DNA of 32,953 nt from Acidimicrobium sp. BACL17 MAG-120823-bin42. Its GTDB lineage: Bacteria > Actinomycetota > Acidimicrobiia > Acidimicrobiales > Ilumatobacteraceae. Shown here one piece after another: positions 1 to 8,063 of this stretch. The first letter of the stretch is position 1; every line of letters begins with the position of its first letter. The translations under genes were made by a program, and so were the position numbers. Under the pieces are notes generated by a model. It was not told where the DNA came from, ran no database searches, and was given only the letters and a program-made list of their open reading frames with translations. The stretch is taken from the NCBI GenBank assembly GCA_001438985.1, contig LIAZ01000001.1, positions 1 to 32,953 on the forward strand, written 5' to 3'.

Positions 1-293
1 CCGCAGCCTCAGCGTTGCAAGAGCTGGGGTGTCAAGCAGATGTTGTTTCCATGCCATCCTTTGATCGGTTCGAAAGTCAACCGATTAAATATCAACACGA
101 AGTGTTCCCAAGTGGTGTGCCTGTGGTTTCAGTGGAAGCAGGTGTCACCTTCGGATGGTCAGAATATGCAGATGCAAGTATCGGAATTGATCGTTTTGGA
201 GCGAGTGCACCAGGGGCAACGGTGATGGAAAAACTAGGAATTTCTGTGAATAACGTGGTGCAGGTTGCTCATGAAATCGCAACGAAACGATAA
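1..293 (+). CDS. tkt: Transketolase, C-terminal fragment (5' end outside window)
   Basis: The reading frame is open from the window edge and ends with TAA at 291-293, giving about 96 residues. They match the C-terminal domain of transketolase: VVSMPSFDRFESQ, then VSVEAGVTFGW and GIDRFGASAPG, the segment that closes the third domain of the enzyme. Transketolase moves two-carbon units between sugar phosphates in the pentose phosphate pathway. The stop overlaps the start of transaldolase as TAATG, so the two are translationally coupled. The start codon, thiamine diphosphate site and most of the protein lie upstream of the window. The TTG at 15 is internal, not a start. Confidence 0.93.
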   Translation, partial: AASALQELGCQADVVSMPSFDRFESQPIKYQHEVFPSGVPVVSVEAGVTFGWSEYADASIGIDRFGASAPGATVMEKLGISVNNVVQVAHEIATKR

Positions 294-1402
294 TGAGTAC
301 TTCACAACATCAACCTTTAGTACAGCTTTTTGAAGTTGGTGGACAAAGTCCGTGGCTCGACAATCTGAAGCGGGAATACATTGCCCATGGAGACTTTGAG
401 CGGGTACTTGCATCTGGAATCCGAGGTTTAACGTCGAATCCCACCATCTTTCAGAAAGCGATAGAAGGTTCTGATTTGTACGATGATCAATTTCATCAAT
501 GCATAGCGCAGGGACTTACGATCGAAGAAACATATTGGGAGCTTGTGAAAAGCGACATTGTCGCTGCAGCCGATATCTTCGCACCGTTGTACAAGCAGTC
601 TGGTGGGTTAGACGGCTATGTCAGCGTCGAAGTTTCTCCGGAACTTGCCCATGACACGCTCGGGACAATTAATGCAGCCCAACTGCTGCATGATCAGATT
701 GCCTGTCCGAACGTGATGATCAAGATCCCGGCAACAGTTGAGGGAATTCCAGCAATTGAAGAGGTCATCAGCCGTGGGATCAATATCAATGTGACGTTAA
801 TTTTTAGCGTTGATCGCTACGCCGACGTGATGAAGGCGTACATCCAAGGGCTCTCTCGCTTGGCTGCCACCGCGCCTCAACGGGTCGCTCATGTTGGCTC
901 AGTTGCAAGTTTTTTCATTTCGCGAGTCGATTCAGAGATAGATAAGCGGTTAGCAGCGATTGGATCTGATAGCGCCACACAACTCATGGGTAAAGCCGCC
1001 ATTGCCCAGGCAAAAGTCGCTTATCAGTTGTTTGAAAGAACATTTTCCGGCGAGAGCTGGCACAAGCTGTCTCAGGCGGGTGCTCACGTACAACGTCCAC
1101 TATGGGCATCAACGAGCACAAAAAATCCGAGCTACCCCGACACGATGTATGTTGATCAGCTCATTGGTCCCCATTCAGTCAACACGCTCCCCGATCAAAC
1201 CATGGATGCATTCATCCAGCGAGGAACCATCAGCACCACGATCACTCAAGATGTTCAACGTGCACACGAAGTGTGGGATGCACTATCACAATGCGATATC
1301 GATCCAAACGAAATTGCTCAACAACTCGAGACCGAAGGTGTGGCATCGTTTCAAAAAAGCTTTCGGGATCTATTGGCAGTACTTGCAGCAAAAGCCAAAT
1401 AA
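293..1402 (+). CDS. tal: Transaldolase
   Basis: This 369-residue protein has the length of the long actinobacterial-type transaldolase. It transfers a dihydroxyacetone unit between sugar phosphates in the non-oxidative pentose phosphate pathway. RGLTSNPTIF (residues 44-53) is the N-terminal substrate motif, and NVMIKIPAT carries the Schiff-base lysine at about K144. GINININVTLIF-like strand residues follow at about 160. The ATG overlaps the transketolase stop as TAATG, and the stop lies 3 nt before the next gene. The order tkt-tal matches the pathway. No internal promoter was seen; it probably depends on transcription from upstream. Confidence 0.95.
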   Translation: MSTSQHQPLVQLFEVGGQSPWLDNLKREYIAHGDFERVLASGIRGLTSNPTIFQKAIEGSDLYDDQFHQCIAQGLTIEETYWELVKSDIVAAADIFAPLYKQSGGLDGYVSVEVSPELAHDTLGTINAAQLLHDQIACPNVMIKIPATVEGIPAIEEVISRGININVTLIFSVDRYADVMKAYIQGLSRLAATAPQRVAHVGSVASFFISRVDSEIDKRLAAIGSDSATQLMGKAAIAQAKVAYQLFERTFSGESWHKLSQAGAHVQRPLWASTSTKNPSYPDTMYVDQLIGPHSVNTLPDQTMDAFIQRGTISTTITQDVQRAHEVWDALSQCDIDPNEIAQQLETEGVASFQKSFRDLLAVLAAKAK

Positions 1403-1405
1403 ATC

Positions 1406-2431
1406 ATGGTTGACAACGGACTCAACCGCGCTTTAGACGATGCGATAAGCCAGCTGATTGCCAACCACGGAGGCGGCCATGACACCGACTATGTCAAACA
1501 CCTCATCGTCACCGCGCTCGGACTAGGCCAAGACAAAACATCAACTCTGGATCTCAAGATTGCTTCCTCGGCACTGAAGGAAATGCGCGAAGCATTCTCG
1601 ATGTTTGATCCGTATGCAGATCGTAAAAAGGTAACCATATTCGGATCGGCACGCACCAAAAAAGATGACCCACTGTATTTGCACACGCAACATGTCGCTG
1701 CCGAGTTGGCAGAACGTGGATGGATGGTGGTTACTGGAGCAGGACCAGGGATTATGGAAGCAGGAATGGTTGGGGCTGGAAGAGATCAATCAATTGGAGT
1801 ATCAATCAGACTCCCTTTTGAGGCAAGCGCGAATCCAATCATCGCCGGAGACGGAAAATTTGTTGAAATGCGCTACTTCTTCACGAGAAAGCTCATGTTG
1901 ATGAAAGATTCTCAGGCATTTATTTGTATGCCAGGTGGATTTGGAACATTAGATGAAACATTTGAATTGCTGACGTTGATGCAAACTGGCCGTGGTGCTA
2001 TCGCCCCAACCGTGCTCCTAGATTTACCCGGTGACCATTTTTGGCAGACAATGGACACGTTTGTTCGCAACGAATTGCTTCCACGGGGGTTGATTTCGGC
2101 ATCGGATTTAGGCCTCTACAAAGTGTGCGAAACCACCAGTGCCGCAGTGGCAGAAATCGATAACTTCTACCGCGTCTTTCACTCAATCAGATTTGTCGGA
2201 AAATTCCTGATCATCCGTATGCACAAGCAAATATCCGAAACATACCTGCATTCCATGCAGGCCGAATTTGCACACCTGCGAAAGCAAGGGTTATTCGAAT
2301 TCTGTGAGCCAACACCACAGGAGATTCATACCAACGACAATCTCGACAAATCGCGATTCAAATTCGAATTTGTTCGCAACGACCTCGGTGGGTTGAGATC
2401 ACTCATTAACCGAATTAATCAAGCCGACTAA
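1406..2431 (+). CDS. LOG-family Rossmann-fold nucleotide-binding protein
   Basis: A 341-residue protein of the LOG/TIGR00730-like family. The Rossmann-type core begins VTIFGSAR (about 76-83), followed by GAGPGIMEA (111-119) and the family signature PGGFGTLDE (176-184). Relatives are cytokinin riboside 5'-monophosphate phosphoribohydrolases or uncharacterised nucleotide hydrolases; the true substrate cannot be read from the sequence. It is longer than the usual ~190-residue LOG protein, with about 65 residues before the core and about 100 after it. It starts 3 nt after transaldolase, so it is the third gene of that operon. Its 3' end overlaps the convergent small gene by 17 nt. Confidence 0.85.
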   Translation: MVDNGLNRALDDAISQLIANHGGGHDTDYVKHLIVTALGLGQDKTSTLDLKIASSALKEMREAFSMFDPYADRKKVTIFGSARTKKDDPLYLHTQHVAAELAERGWMVVTGAGPGIMEAGMVGAGRDQSIGVSIRLPFEASANPIIAGDGKFVEMRYFFTRKLMLMKDSQAFICMPGGFGTLDETFELLTLMQTGRGAIAPTVLLDLPGDHFWQTMDTFVRNELLPRGLISASDLGLYKVCETTSAAVAEIDNFYRVFHSIRFVGKFLIIRMHKQISETYLHSMQAEFAHLRKQGLFEFCEPTPQEIHTNDNLDKSRFKFEFVRNDLGGLRSLINRINQAD

Positions 2432-2603
2432 GTACACCAATCGCTTTTTCGACTGCCCTACGGGCCTGAGTGATCTGGCGCTCCCGCTCAGGGCGCTTAG
2501 CTTGCCCTTCTCGGTGTGCCTCTTTAAGCGCATCTAACGATTTATCAGCAAGATCTTCAGATACCCCTTGCAAGGTGGAAATGATTTCTTCAACGGATGC
2601 CAC
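2415..2603 (-). CDS. Small helical hypothetical protein (62 aa)
   Basis: A 62-residue, highly charged, apparently all-helical protein (start MASVEEIISTLQ; LADKSLDALKEA; RAVEKAIGVLSRLD). I do not assign a function; the pattern resembles small conserved actinobacterial hypotheticals. The frame also allows a TTG at 2609, but GTG at 2603 is preferred because TACAGT sits exactly 6 nt before it. It overlaps the 3' end of the LOG-family gene by 17 nt. It is divergent from the cysteine-cluster gene, with only 33 bp between start codons. Support is its protein-like composition and context rather than recognised homology. Confidence 0.6.
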   Translation of the reverse strand: MASVEEIISTLQGVSEDLADKSLDALKEAHREGQAKRPERERQITQARRAVEKAIGVLSRLD

Positions 2604-2609
2604 AAACAA

Positions 2610-2615
2610 ACTGTA
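2610..2615 (-). promoter_or_regulatory. -10 box, leaderless type, for the 62-aa gene
   Basis: On the minus strand TACAGT is followed by six bases (TTGTTT) and then the GTG at 2603. Transcription beginning 6-7 nt after the box would start at the start codon itself. No convincing -35 was seen. Confidence 0.4.
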
Positions 2616-2622
2616 CTTCGTC

Positions 2623-2628
2623 TATCGT
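2623..2628 (+). promoter_or_regulatory. -10 box for the cysteine-cluster gene
   Basis: TATCGT lies 8 nt before the GTG at 2637. It is back-to-back with the minus-strand box at 2610-2615, with seven bases between them. Confidence 0.35.
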
Positions 2629-2636
2629 TATCGCTC

Positions 2637-3368
2637 GTGCCAAAGCCTAAAGACCTCCACGAATATGTCAGCTTCTCTGATCCCAACTCGGATCAGACCT
2701 GGATGATCGATGCAACCTATTTGCAGTCCAATTGGACGTGTATTTATGGCTCGGGATGCAAGGGGGTCCTTGATGATGATGCAACAAAGTTGCAGCACGG
2801 TTGTTGCAGTTACGGCGCCCACTTTATTGATAAGAAAGACCTTGCTTCAGTAAAAAAGTCAGTTGCCCGCCTTACTCCAGACCAATGGCAGAACATGGAT
2901 CGCGGCAAGAACGGTAAATGGTTAGGCAAAGAACGCGATGGCGCAGATGTCACGCGCAAGGTAAACGGTGTGTGCATATTTCACAATGACGCCGATTTTC
3001 CCGGTGGGCTCGGCTGTGCGTTTCATATTGCAGCTCTCGAGGCAGGCGAACGTCCGATGGATTGGAAGCCTGATGTATGTTGGCAAGTTCCACTTCGATT
3101 GGAAGAGTTCACCGAAGATGATGGTCATGTGGTTTCTTTTGTACGCGAATGGAAACGTCGCGACTGGGGTGAGGGCGGCCATGACTTCCATTGGTGGTGC
3201 ACAGATGATTCAAAGGCATTTGTCGGCAAGAATCCCGTGTATGAATACCTGAAAGATGAACTCACCGAATTAGTTGGGCCAGCGATCTACAAGATGATTG
3301 TCGACACGCTGTCACGAGATACTTCAGTTGCACTTCCCCATCCAAAGATGAAGAAACCAAAAAACTAG
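2637..3368 (+). CDS. Cysteine-cluster protein (YkgJ/DUF3109-like), function unknown
   Basis: About 243 residues from GTG at 2637 (MPKPKDLHEYVSF). The longer frame from TTG at 2568 would run into the divergent gene, and its first residues look non-conserved. Cysteines are arranged as CIYGSGC, GCC, CIFHNDADFPGGLGC, a later CW and a CT. This resembles metal-binding cysteine-cluster proteins (YkgJ or DUF3109-like), probably binding Zn or Fe-S. The segment DWGEGGHDFHWWC adds further possible ligands. There is no signal peptide or membrane helix, so it should be cytoplasmic. The stop shares the palindrome CTAG with the convergent typA stop. The family assignment is tentative. Confidence 0.75.
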   Translation: MPKPKDLHEYVSFSDPNSDQTWMIDATYLQSNWTCIYGSGCKGVLDDDATKLQHGCCSYGAHFIDKKDLASVKKSVARLTPDQWQNMDRGKNGKWLGKERDGADVTRKVNGVCIFHNDADFPGGLGCAFHIAALEAGERPMDWKPDVCWQVPLRLEEFTEDDGHVVSFVREWKRRDWGEGGHDFHWWCTDDSKAFVGKNPVYEYLKDELTELVGPAIYKMIVDTLSRDTSVALPHPKMKKPKN

Positions 3369-5212
3369 TTATTTGATTTCTTGGTGTATTTGCGACGCTC
3401 TTCGAGTGTCAGATAGCGCTTGCGAATTCGAATGAAGTTTGGTGTAACTTCAACCAACTCGTCATCACCGATCCATTCGATAGCTGTTTCCAGAGTATGG
3501 GTGACTGGCGTAGCAAGTTTCGGGCCATCATCGTGGCTGTGAGTACGAATGTTGGTCTTCTCTTTTGCGCGGACGGCGTTGACCACCATTTCGTCATCAC
3601 GTGAATTCTCGCCGACAACCATTCCTTCATAGGTGTCATCGCCTGGAGAAACGAACAAGGTTCCACGAAGTTGCAAGTTGTCCAATGCATAAGCAGTCGT
3701 TGTACCCATGCGGTCGGCGATCATTGCACCACCTAGGCGATGCGGAAGCTCGCCGCACCACGGCATCCAGCCTGCAAGGCTTTGATGAAGTAGCGCAGTA
3801 CCACGAGTTACGGTGAGTAGCAGCGAGCGGAATCCGATTAATCCGCGTGAGGGGGCCTCAAAGCTCACAATCGTTCGTCCTGGATCGCCTGGGCGAAGAT
3901 CGGTGATGCGGCCTTTGCGGGGTGCAAGCGCCTGTGTAATTGCTCCAACATATTCTTCGGGAACGTCACACGTACCTGATTCAAGCGGCTCATGTCTTTT
4001 TCCGTCGATGTCTTTGGTGATTACTTCTGGACGACTGACTTGAAGTTCGAAACCTTCTCGACGCATGTTCTCAATGAGCACTGCAAGTTGCAATTCTCCT
4101 CGCCCTGCAACTTCCATTACTTCAGCAACTTCGGTGTTAGAAATTTTGATACTTACGTTGCCTAGGATTTCTTTGTTCAAGCGATCACGTAAGTGGCGAC
4201 TGGTGAGATACTTGCCGTCACGACCAGCGTATGGCGAAGTGTTTACGCCAAAACTCATACGCAAGACTGGTTCATCTACTTCCAACCGCGGAAGCGCAAC
4301 CGGATTATCAACTGAGGCGATGGTGTCGCCAACTTCTACTTCTTCAATACCAGAGAGAATGAACAAGTCACCCGCGACAATTTCAGTTGCATCAGAGCGT
4401 TCAATGCCTGAGAACTGAAACAGCGAACTGAGTTTCCTTTTAAGAATTGGTGCAGGATTAGTTTCGGTTGGCTTTTGGCATACCGCAACGTTGTCGCCTT
4501 TGCGAAGTACTCCGGAAATCACTCGACCAATTGCCAAGCGACCGAGATAGTCAGACGCATCGAGGTTTGTCACCATCGCTTGCAATGGTGCTGTTGGATC
4601 ATTGGTTGGTGCTGGAATATGTTCAACAATGGCATCGAGCAATGGACTGAGGTCTGAATCAGGTGCTGGCATCCCTAGACCCTCCATCGCCCTGCTTTCA
4701 CGGGCGACCGCAGAGTACACAGGGAATGACAAATGGTGATCCGCGTGAGCGAGGTCAAGAAATAATTGTTCAACTTCAAGCAACACTTCTTCTTTACGCT
4801 CATCTTGACGGTCAACCTTATTGATCACCAAGATCACGGGAAGATCTAGTGCCAGAGCCTTCGATAACACATACCGCGTCTGCGGCAAAGGGCCTTCGGC
4901 GGCGTCGACAAGCAACAAAATGCCGTCAACAAGAGCTAATGCTCGCTCTACCTCGCCACCAAAGTCAGCGTGGCCAGGGGTGTCCACCAAGTTGATCTTG
5001 GTGCCCTTCCACTCGATCTGGGCAGCCTTTGCAAGGATGGTGATTCCTCGCTCGCGCTCTTGATCGTCATTGTCCATCACGCGCTCAATCACCGCAGCGT
5101 GTGCGGCAAAGGTGCCGGTACTACGCAGTAAAGCATCTACGAGGGTTGTTTTGCCATGGTCTACGTGGGCGACCAACGCAATATTGCGCAGCTTGTCAGA
5201 TTGTTGTGTCAT
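3365..5212 (-). CDS. typA: Ribosome-associated translational GTPase TypA/BipA
   Basis: 615 residues, the normal length for TypA. GTPase motifs are clear: AHVDHGKTT (G1, about residues 15-23), RERGIT (switch I), DTPGHADF (G3) and NKVDR (G4). They are followed by an EF-Tu-like domain II, an EF-G-like domain V (about residue 390 on) and the TypA-specific C-terminal domain (GTLFVSPGDDTYEGMVVGE). TypA binds 70S ribosomes and affects assembly and stress or cold adaptation. The start ATG has no Shine-Dalgarno sequence; TACAAT lies 11 nt upstream in the short gap. It probably also receives transcription from the upstream small gene. The stop overlaps the convergent gene through CTAG. Confidence 0.96.
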   Translation of the reverse strand: MTQQSDKLRNIALVAHVDHGKTTLVDALLRSTGTFAAHAAVIERVMDNDDQERERGITILAKAAQIEWKGTKINLVDTPGHADFGGEVERALALVDGILLLVDAAEGPLPQTRYVLSKALALDLPVILVINKVDRQDERKEEVLLEVEQLFLDLAHADHHLSFPVYSAVARESRAMEGLGMPAPDSDLSPLLDAIVEHIPAPTNDPTAPLQAMVTNLDASDYLGRLAIGRVISGVLRKGDNVAVCQKPTETNPAPILKRKLSSLFQFSGIERSDATEIVAGDLFILSGIEEVEVGDTIASVDNPVALPRLEVDEPVLRMSFGVNTSPYAGRDGKYLTSRHLRDRLNKEILGNVSIKISNTEVAEVMEVAGRGELQLAVLIENMRREGFELQVSRPEVITKDIDGKRHEPLESGTCDVPEEYVGAITQALAPRKGRITDLRPGDPGRTIVSFEAPSRGLIGFRSLLLTVTRGTALLHQSLAGWMPWCGELPHRLGGAMIADRMGTTTAYALDNLQLRGTLFVSPGDDTYEGMVVGENSRDDEMVVNAVRAKEKTNIRTHSHDDGPKLATPVTHTLETAIEWIGDDELVEVTPNFIRIRKRYLTLEERRKYTKKSNN

Positions 5213-5223
5213 TGTGGGGGTGA

Positions 5224-5229
5224 ATTGTA
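5224..5229 (-). promoter_or_regulatory. Possible -10 box for typA
   Basis: TACAAT on the minus strand is close to the TATAAT consensus and lies 11 nt before the typA ATG, in the 36-bp gap after the small acidic-tailed gene. A -35 at normal spacing is poor. Confidence 0.3.
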
Positions 5230-5248
5230 AAAGCCGAACAGGGCTGAT

Positions 5249-5479
5249 CTAGTTCTCGTCCTCTTCGCTTTCTTCTTCATCATCGTCGAACCGCACTCCG
5301 TAGCGTTCTGCTATGGCTGCATATTCGTCTTCTTCCGTCTGCGGCGAACGCGAACGCCCGCCAAAACCTAAATCTTCGGCCGTTGGGCCTGATTGCTTCA
5401 ATCTGCGCGCTTCTTCAAAGCGACGATGACGACCCTTCTTCACGGTAGGGGCTCCGAACTGTGATCGGACGACTACCAC
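5249..5479 (-). CDS. Small hypothetical protein with basic N-terminus and acidic tail (76 aa)
   Basis: A 76-residue protein with an unusual charge layout. The N-terminal half is basic (KKGRHRRFEEARRLK), the middle is glycine/serine rich, and the tail is almost all D and E (DDDEEESEEDEN). It looks intrinsically disordered. No family is recognised. The start is a GTG without a clear Shine-Dalgarno sequence; another GTG 36 nt downstream (VKKGRHRR) is possible. It lies between rnd and typA on the same strand, 36 bp before typA. A nucleic-acid- or ribosome-related role is conceivable from the neighbour, but that is a guess. Confidence 0.6.
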   Translation of the reverse strand: MVVVRSQFGAPTVKKGRHRRFEEARRLKQSGPTAEDLGFGGRSRSPQTEEDEYAAIAERYGVRFDDDEEESEEDEN

Positions 5480-5519
5480 CTAGGTAGCCGCCTATTGAAT
5501 AAACATCGCCGTGTACTCT

Positions 5520-5533
5520 AGCCGTTAACGGCT
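5520..5533. repeat. Perfect 14-bp palindrome
   Basis: AGCCGTTAACGGCT equals its own reverse complement. It sits in the 67-bp gap between the rnd stop and the small acidic-tailed gene. It could be an operator or a short hairpin (5-bp arms, TTAA loop). There is no T-tract to make it a terminator. Confidence 0.5.
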
Positions 5534-5546
5534 GCTAATTATGGCT

Positions 5547-6692
5547 TTATCGCAAGGTTGTTGGCAGTAATCGAAGCCGACCATGTCCATCGAAGCTCAA
5601 ACCTGCTTCGCCACTCAAAATACGTTCAATGTCATGACCGACCATTTCCGCTCTCCAGCCTGTGGATAACCGTGATGAGCGGTTTGGCCGTAACAAATCC
5701 ATGATGTCCTGACGAGTTCCAAGCAGCGTTGCATCTATGTCATGAATTCGAGCTAACTCTCCTATCCACGCAGCAATAAGACTCATGGCAGGTCGGAACT
5801 CTTTATCAACATCATCAGCATCAGTCTGAGGAAACCGTGCTTCTATCAATCTTCCATCCCGGACCGTTGCGATGATTTCAGACGATAGAGATGAACCGAG
5901 TTGGCGACTCTCTACTCCTCTGATTTGGCTCAGGTCTTCAACAGTTTCTGGCATTGCGTGTGCTATCCCGATTAAGGCAATATCTGAAAGCACACGACGT
6001 GGTGGAATATCACTTGCAATGGCTTTTAATTCTCGCCATTGTGCAAGCGCTTGCGCAGTGCCGCGCGATGCCGGCTTCAGTGTTCGCACCTCTTTGATCT
6101 TTAACCAAGCATCTCGCGGTTCAGACGGACTCGTTGGACGCGAGCGCAGTTCCTCGCAAGCTTCTTGCGCCCATGACACTCTTCCCAATTGTTCAAGCTT
6201 TTCGTTGATCTTGTCGTGCAAAATGAACAAGTATTCGACGTCACTTGCTGCATAATTCATTTGATCCGCGCTGAGTGGTCGACGTAACCAGTCTGTAAGC
6301 CGATCGCCTTTAGGTAGCGAGATCTTCAACTCGTTCTGGACAAGCGAAGCAAGAGACGGCGTAGATAAACCAGTGAATCCAGATGACAGCTGCGTGTCGA
6401 AAATACGTTTTGGTATTGCCCCAACGGCATGTTGCAGCACTTCCATATCCTGCTGTGCGGCATGAACCACGCACAAGGAGTCGGAATCAAATAAACGTGA
6501 AAAGGCAGACGTATCAACTGCTAGCGGATCGATGATTGCAGTTGTTTCGTGAGTCTTTATCTGAACAAGAGCGAGCTTGGGAAAGTAGGTCTTCTCGCGA
6601 TGAAACTCGGTGTCAAGGGCGTAGCGGTCCCGCGACACCGCATTGTCGATCAACTCGCTCAGGGCGGCATCGGTGTCCACCCATAACACCAT
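5547..6692 (-). CDS. rnd: Ribonuclease D
   Basis: 381 residues, as expected for RNase D, a 3'-5' exoribonuclease that trims tRNA and other stable RNA 3' ends. The DEDDy active site is present: DTEF (D27, E29), AQQD (D82) and YAASD (Y147, D151). An HRDC-type domain follows at about residues 205-275 (PASRGTAQALAQWRELKA; PPRRVLSDIALIGIA). The ATG overlaps the rhodanese stop (TAATG on the minus strand), so it is coupled to that gene. A 14-bp palindrome follows its stop. Cytoplasmic. Confidence 0.93.
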   Translation of the reverse strand: MVLWVDTDAALSELIDNAVSRDRYALDTEFHREKTYFPKLALVQIKTHETTAIIDPLAVDTSAFSRLFDSDSLCVVHAAQQDMEVLQHAVGAIPKRIFDTQLSSGFTGLSTPSLASLVQNELKISLPKGDRLTDWLRRPLSADQMNYAASDVEYLFILHDKINEKLEQLGRVSWAQEACEELRSRPTSPSEPRDAWLKIKEVRTLKPASRGTAQALAQWRELKAIASDIPPRRVLSDIALIGIAHAMPETVEDLSQIRGVESRQLGSSLSSEIIATVRDGRLIEARFPQTDADDVDKEFRPAMSLIAAWIGELARIHDIDATLLGTRQDIMDLLRPNRSSRLSTGWRAEMVGHDIERILSGEAGLSFDGHGRLRLLPTTLR

Positions 6693-7006
6693 TATGCGCC
6701 GGTTTCTACTTCGTTACCAAGTGCTATCCACCCAGATGTACCACCCGCAACGTTGACTACGTTGGTGATACCTGCATCGTGCAAGAACTCACATGCACGC
6801 ATACTCCTGGCTCCTGAATGACAGATCACATACACCTTGTCATTACTGCGAAATTTCTCCATGTTTTCAAGAACGCTCGACAGCGGAATCGATTGTGCAG
6901 TAGGTACATGGCCATCCACAAACTCTGATGGTTCACGAACGTCAACCAACTTGGCACCTGTTGGTAAACATGTTGCTAATTCGGTCACTGAAATTTCATC
7001 AATCAT
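6692..7006 (-). CDS. Single-domain rhodanese-like sulfurtransferase
   Basis: A 104-residue single rhodanese domain. VDVREPSEFVDGHVPTA (about 21-37) is the typical entry motif, and VICHSGARSMRA holds the persulfide-forming cysteine (about C62) in a six-residue loop, as in thiosulfate-type rhodaneses. Such proteins carry sulfane sulfur for cofactor or tRNA thiolation; its acceptor is unknown. Its neighbour is a MobA-like protein, and molybdenum cofactor enzymes can need sulfur, so a link is possible but unproven. The ATG is preceded by TAGGAT at 6 nt, in which TAG is the stop codon of the upstream gene. It overlaps rnd by one base. Confidence 0.92.
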   Translation of the reverse strand: MIDEISVTELATCLPTGAKLVDVREPSEFVDGHVPTAQSIPLSSVLENMEKFRSNDKVYVICHSGARSMRACEFLHDAGITNVVNVAGGTSGWIALGNEVETGA

Positions 7007-7012
7007 GTCTCA

Positions 7013-7018
7013 ATCCTA
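7013..7018 (-). promoter_or_regulatory. -10 box for the rhodanese gene, overlapping the mobA stop codon
   Basis: TAGGAT, then TGAGAC, then ATG at 7006. The first three bases of the box are the TAG stop of the MobA-like gene, so this would be an internal leaderless promoter within the operon. Confidence 0.4.
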
Positions 7019-7594
7019 TGCAAGGTCGTTGGGTGAATTGATGTTCCGTAACTCACGCTCATCAAAGGGCTCAAAGTGGACGTCAAGACCGGCTACGGCA
7101 CGATGGATTGCTCGCTCTCCCGTATCAAACAGATCACACAGATGTCTTCTGCACGCATCAGCATTCCAGCAACTAAGTAGCCAATGAGCATTTTCTTGCT
7201 TTTTGCTATCAACAGCCACCACAGCAGCAAATTGATCCATTTGAGCAAGTAATCGAGCGAATGATTCGGCAGAAAAATACGGTGTGTCGCACGGTGCAAC
7301 GAGCACAAACTCCGCAGTTACCGAATCAAGTGCATCACACAACGCTCCTAAGGGGCCCGAACCCTCACGTTTCCCGATCAACACTCCACTGTGAGAAAAC
7401 TTCGCGTTATCGCGAGCGCCGACAAAGATGGGATCACAATCAGCCGCAGCACCGATGTGAACAGCAACCCACTCGATCATTGGCATTCCATCTATTTCGA
7501 AGAGTGCCTTGTTTGATCCAAAGCGACTGCTTGAACCGCCAGTAAATACAAACGCTGCGACGTGACTTTTAGCCAAGTTATTTGGGTTTGCCAT
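7016..7594 (-). CDS. mobA: MobA-like molybdenum cofactor nucleotidyltransferase
   Basis: About 192 residues from ATG at 7594 (MANPNNLAKSH). A longer frame to 7642 would overlap DUF3151 by 65 nt and is unlikely. The nucleotide-binding start FTGGSSSRFGSNKALFEIDG matches the GGxSxRxGxxKA signature, and APCDTPYF is the metal-binding aspartate motif. MobA proteins attach GMP to molybdopterin; relatives attach CMP for xanthine-dehydrogenase-type enzymes. That second use would fit the Mo hydroxylase that begins at 32194, but sequence alone does not separate GTP from CTP use. It overlaps DUF3151 by 17 nt. Confidence 0.83.
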   Translation of the reverse strand: MANPNNLAKSHVAAFVFTGGSSSRFGSNKALFEIDGMPMIEWVAVHIGAAADCDPIFVGARDNAKFSHSGVLIGKREGSGPLGALCDALDSVTAEFVLVAPCDTPYFSAESFARLLAQMDQFAAVVAVDSKKQENAHWLLSCWNADACRRHLCDLFDTGERAIHRAVAGLDVHFEPFDERELRNINSPNDLA

Positions 7595-8006
7595 TGGGGT
7601 CGCATTGCAACAAAAATTGTGAGCATCGAGTTGCCTCATCAATCTCGCCGATCATGCCTGCGGTGCGTGCAAGGCCATCCAAGCAACGTAGGAAGCCATG
7701 ATTAGAAGGCGCCGACCAACGCACATAACCACTGCCCTTCCAACCATTTGCGCGCAACGCGTCTAATCCTCGGTGATAACCAACGCGATACGCCATGTAG
7801 CTCTCGATCGTGTCACGCGCACAGTCACCTAATGCTGCCCATGCATCAAGGAAGCGAGGGTTCGAGGCAACGACACGTGCAACCGCATCGCGCTGTTGAT
7901 GTGCGGGAGACGCCATCGCAGCATCCAATGCCGAAGCGAGATCGGCTCGAACCTCTGGCAGTACAACATCAGGGGGACCAACACCAGATACATTCACGTT
8001 TGACAT
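7578..8006 (-). CDS. DUF3151 family protein
   Basis: About 142 residues from ATG at 8006 (MSNVNVSGVGPPDVVLPE). The frame extends to 8078, but TACGGT exactly 6 nt before 8006 and the family's usual ~140-residue length favour the shorter form. The DUF3151 hallmark is clear: AYRVGYHRGLDALRANGWKGSGYVRW, then NHGFLRCLDGLARTAGMIGE and DEATRCSQFL. The family is widespread in Actinobacteria and has no known function; the helical, TPR-like pattern suggests protein binding. It leads a run DUF3151-mobA-rhodanese-rnd and is divergent from the small membrane protein. Confidence 0.9.
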   Translation of the reverse strand: MSNVNVSGVGPPDVVLPEVRADLASALDAAMASPAHQQRDAVARVVASNPRFLDAWAALGDCARDTIESYMAYRVGYHRGLDALRANGWKGSGYVRWSAPSNHGFLRCLDGLARTAGMIGEIDEATRCSQFLLQCDPNGKPK

Positions 8007-8012
8007 GCGTTT

Positions 8013-8018
8013 ACCGTA
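8013..8018 (-). promoter_or_regulatory. -10 box, leaderless type, for the DUF3151 gene
   Basis: TACGGT, then AAACGC, then ATG at 8006 on the minus strand. The exact 6-nt spacing decides the start against the longer frame. Confidence 0.42.
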
Positions 8019-8063
8019 TCCCAGATGCGCTGTACCGCGTGGTTTTGCTGGCAGAATACGAGT

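Noticed and set aside
960..1436. 158-residue frame within transaldolase
   Set aside because: It overlaps a clear transaldolase in another frame and has no domain-like features.
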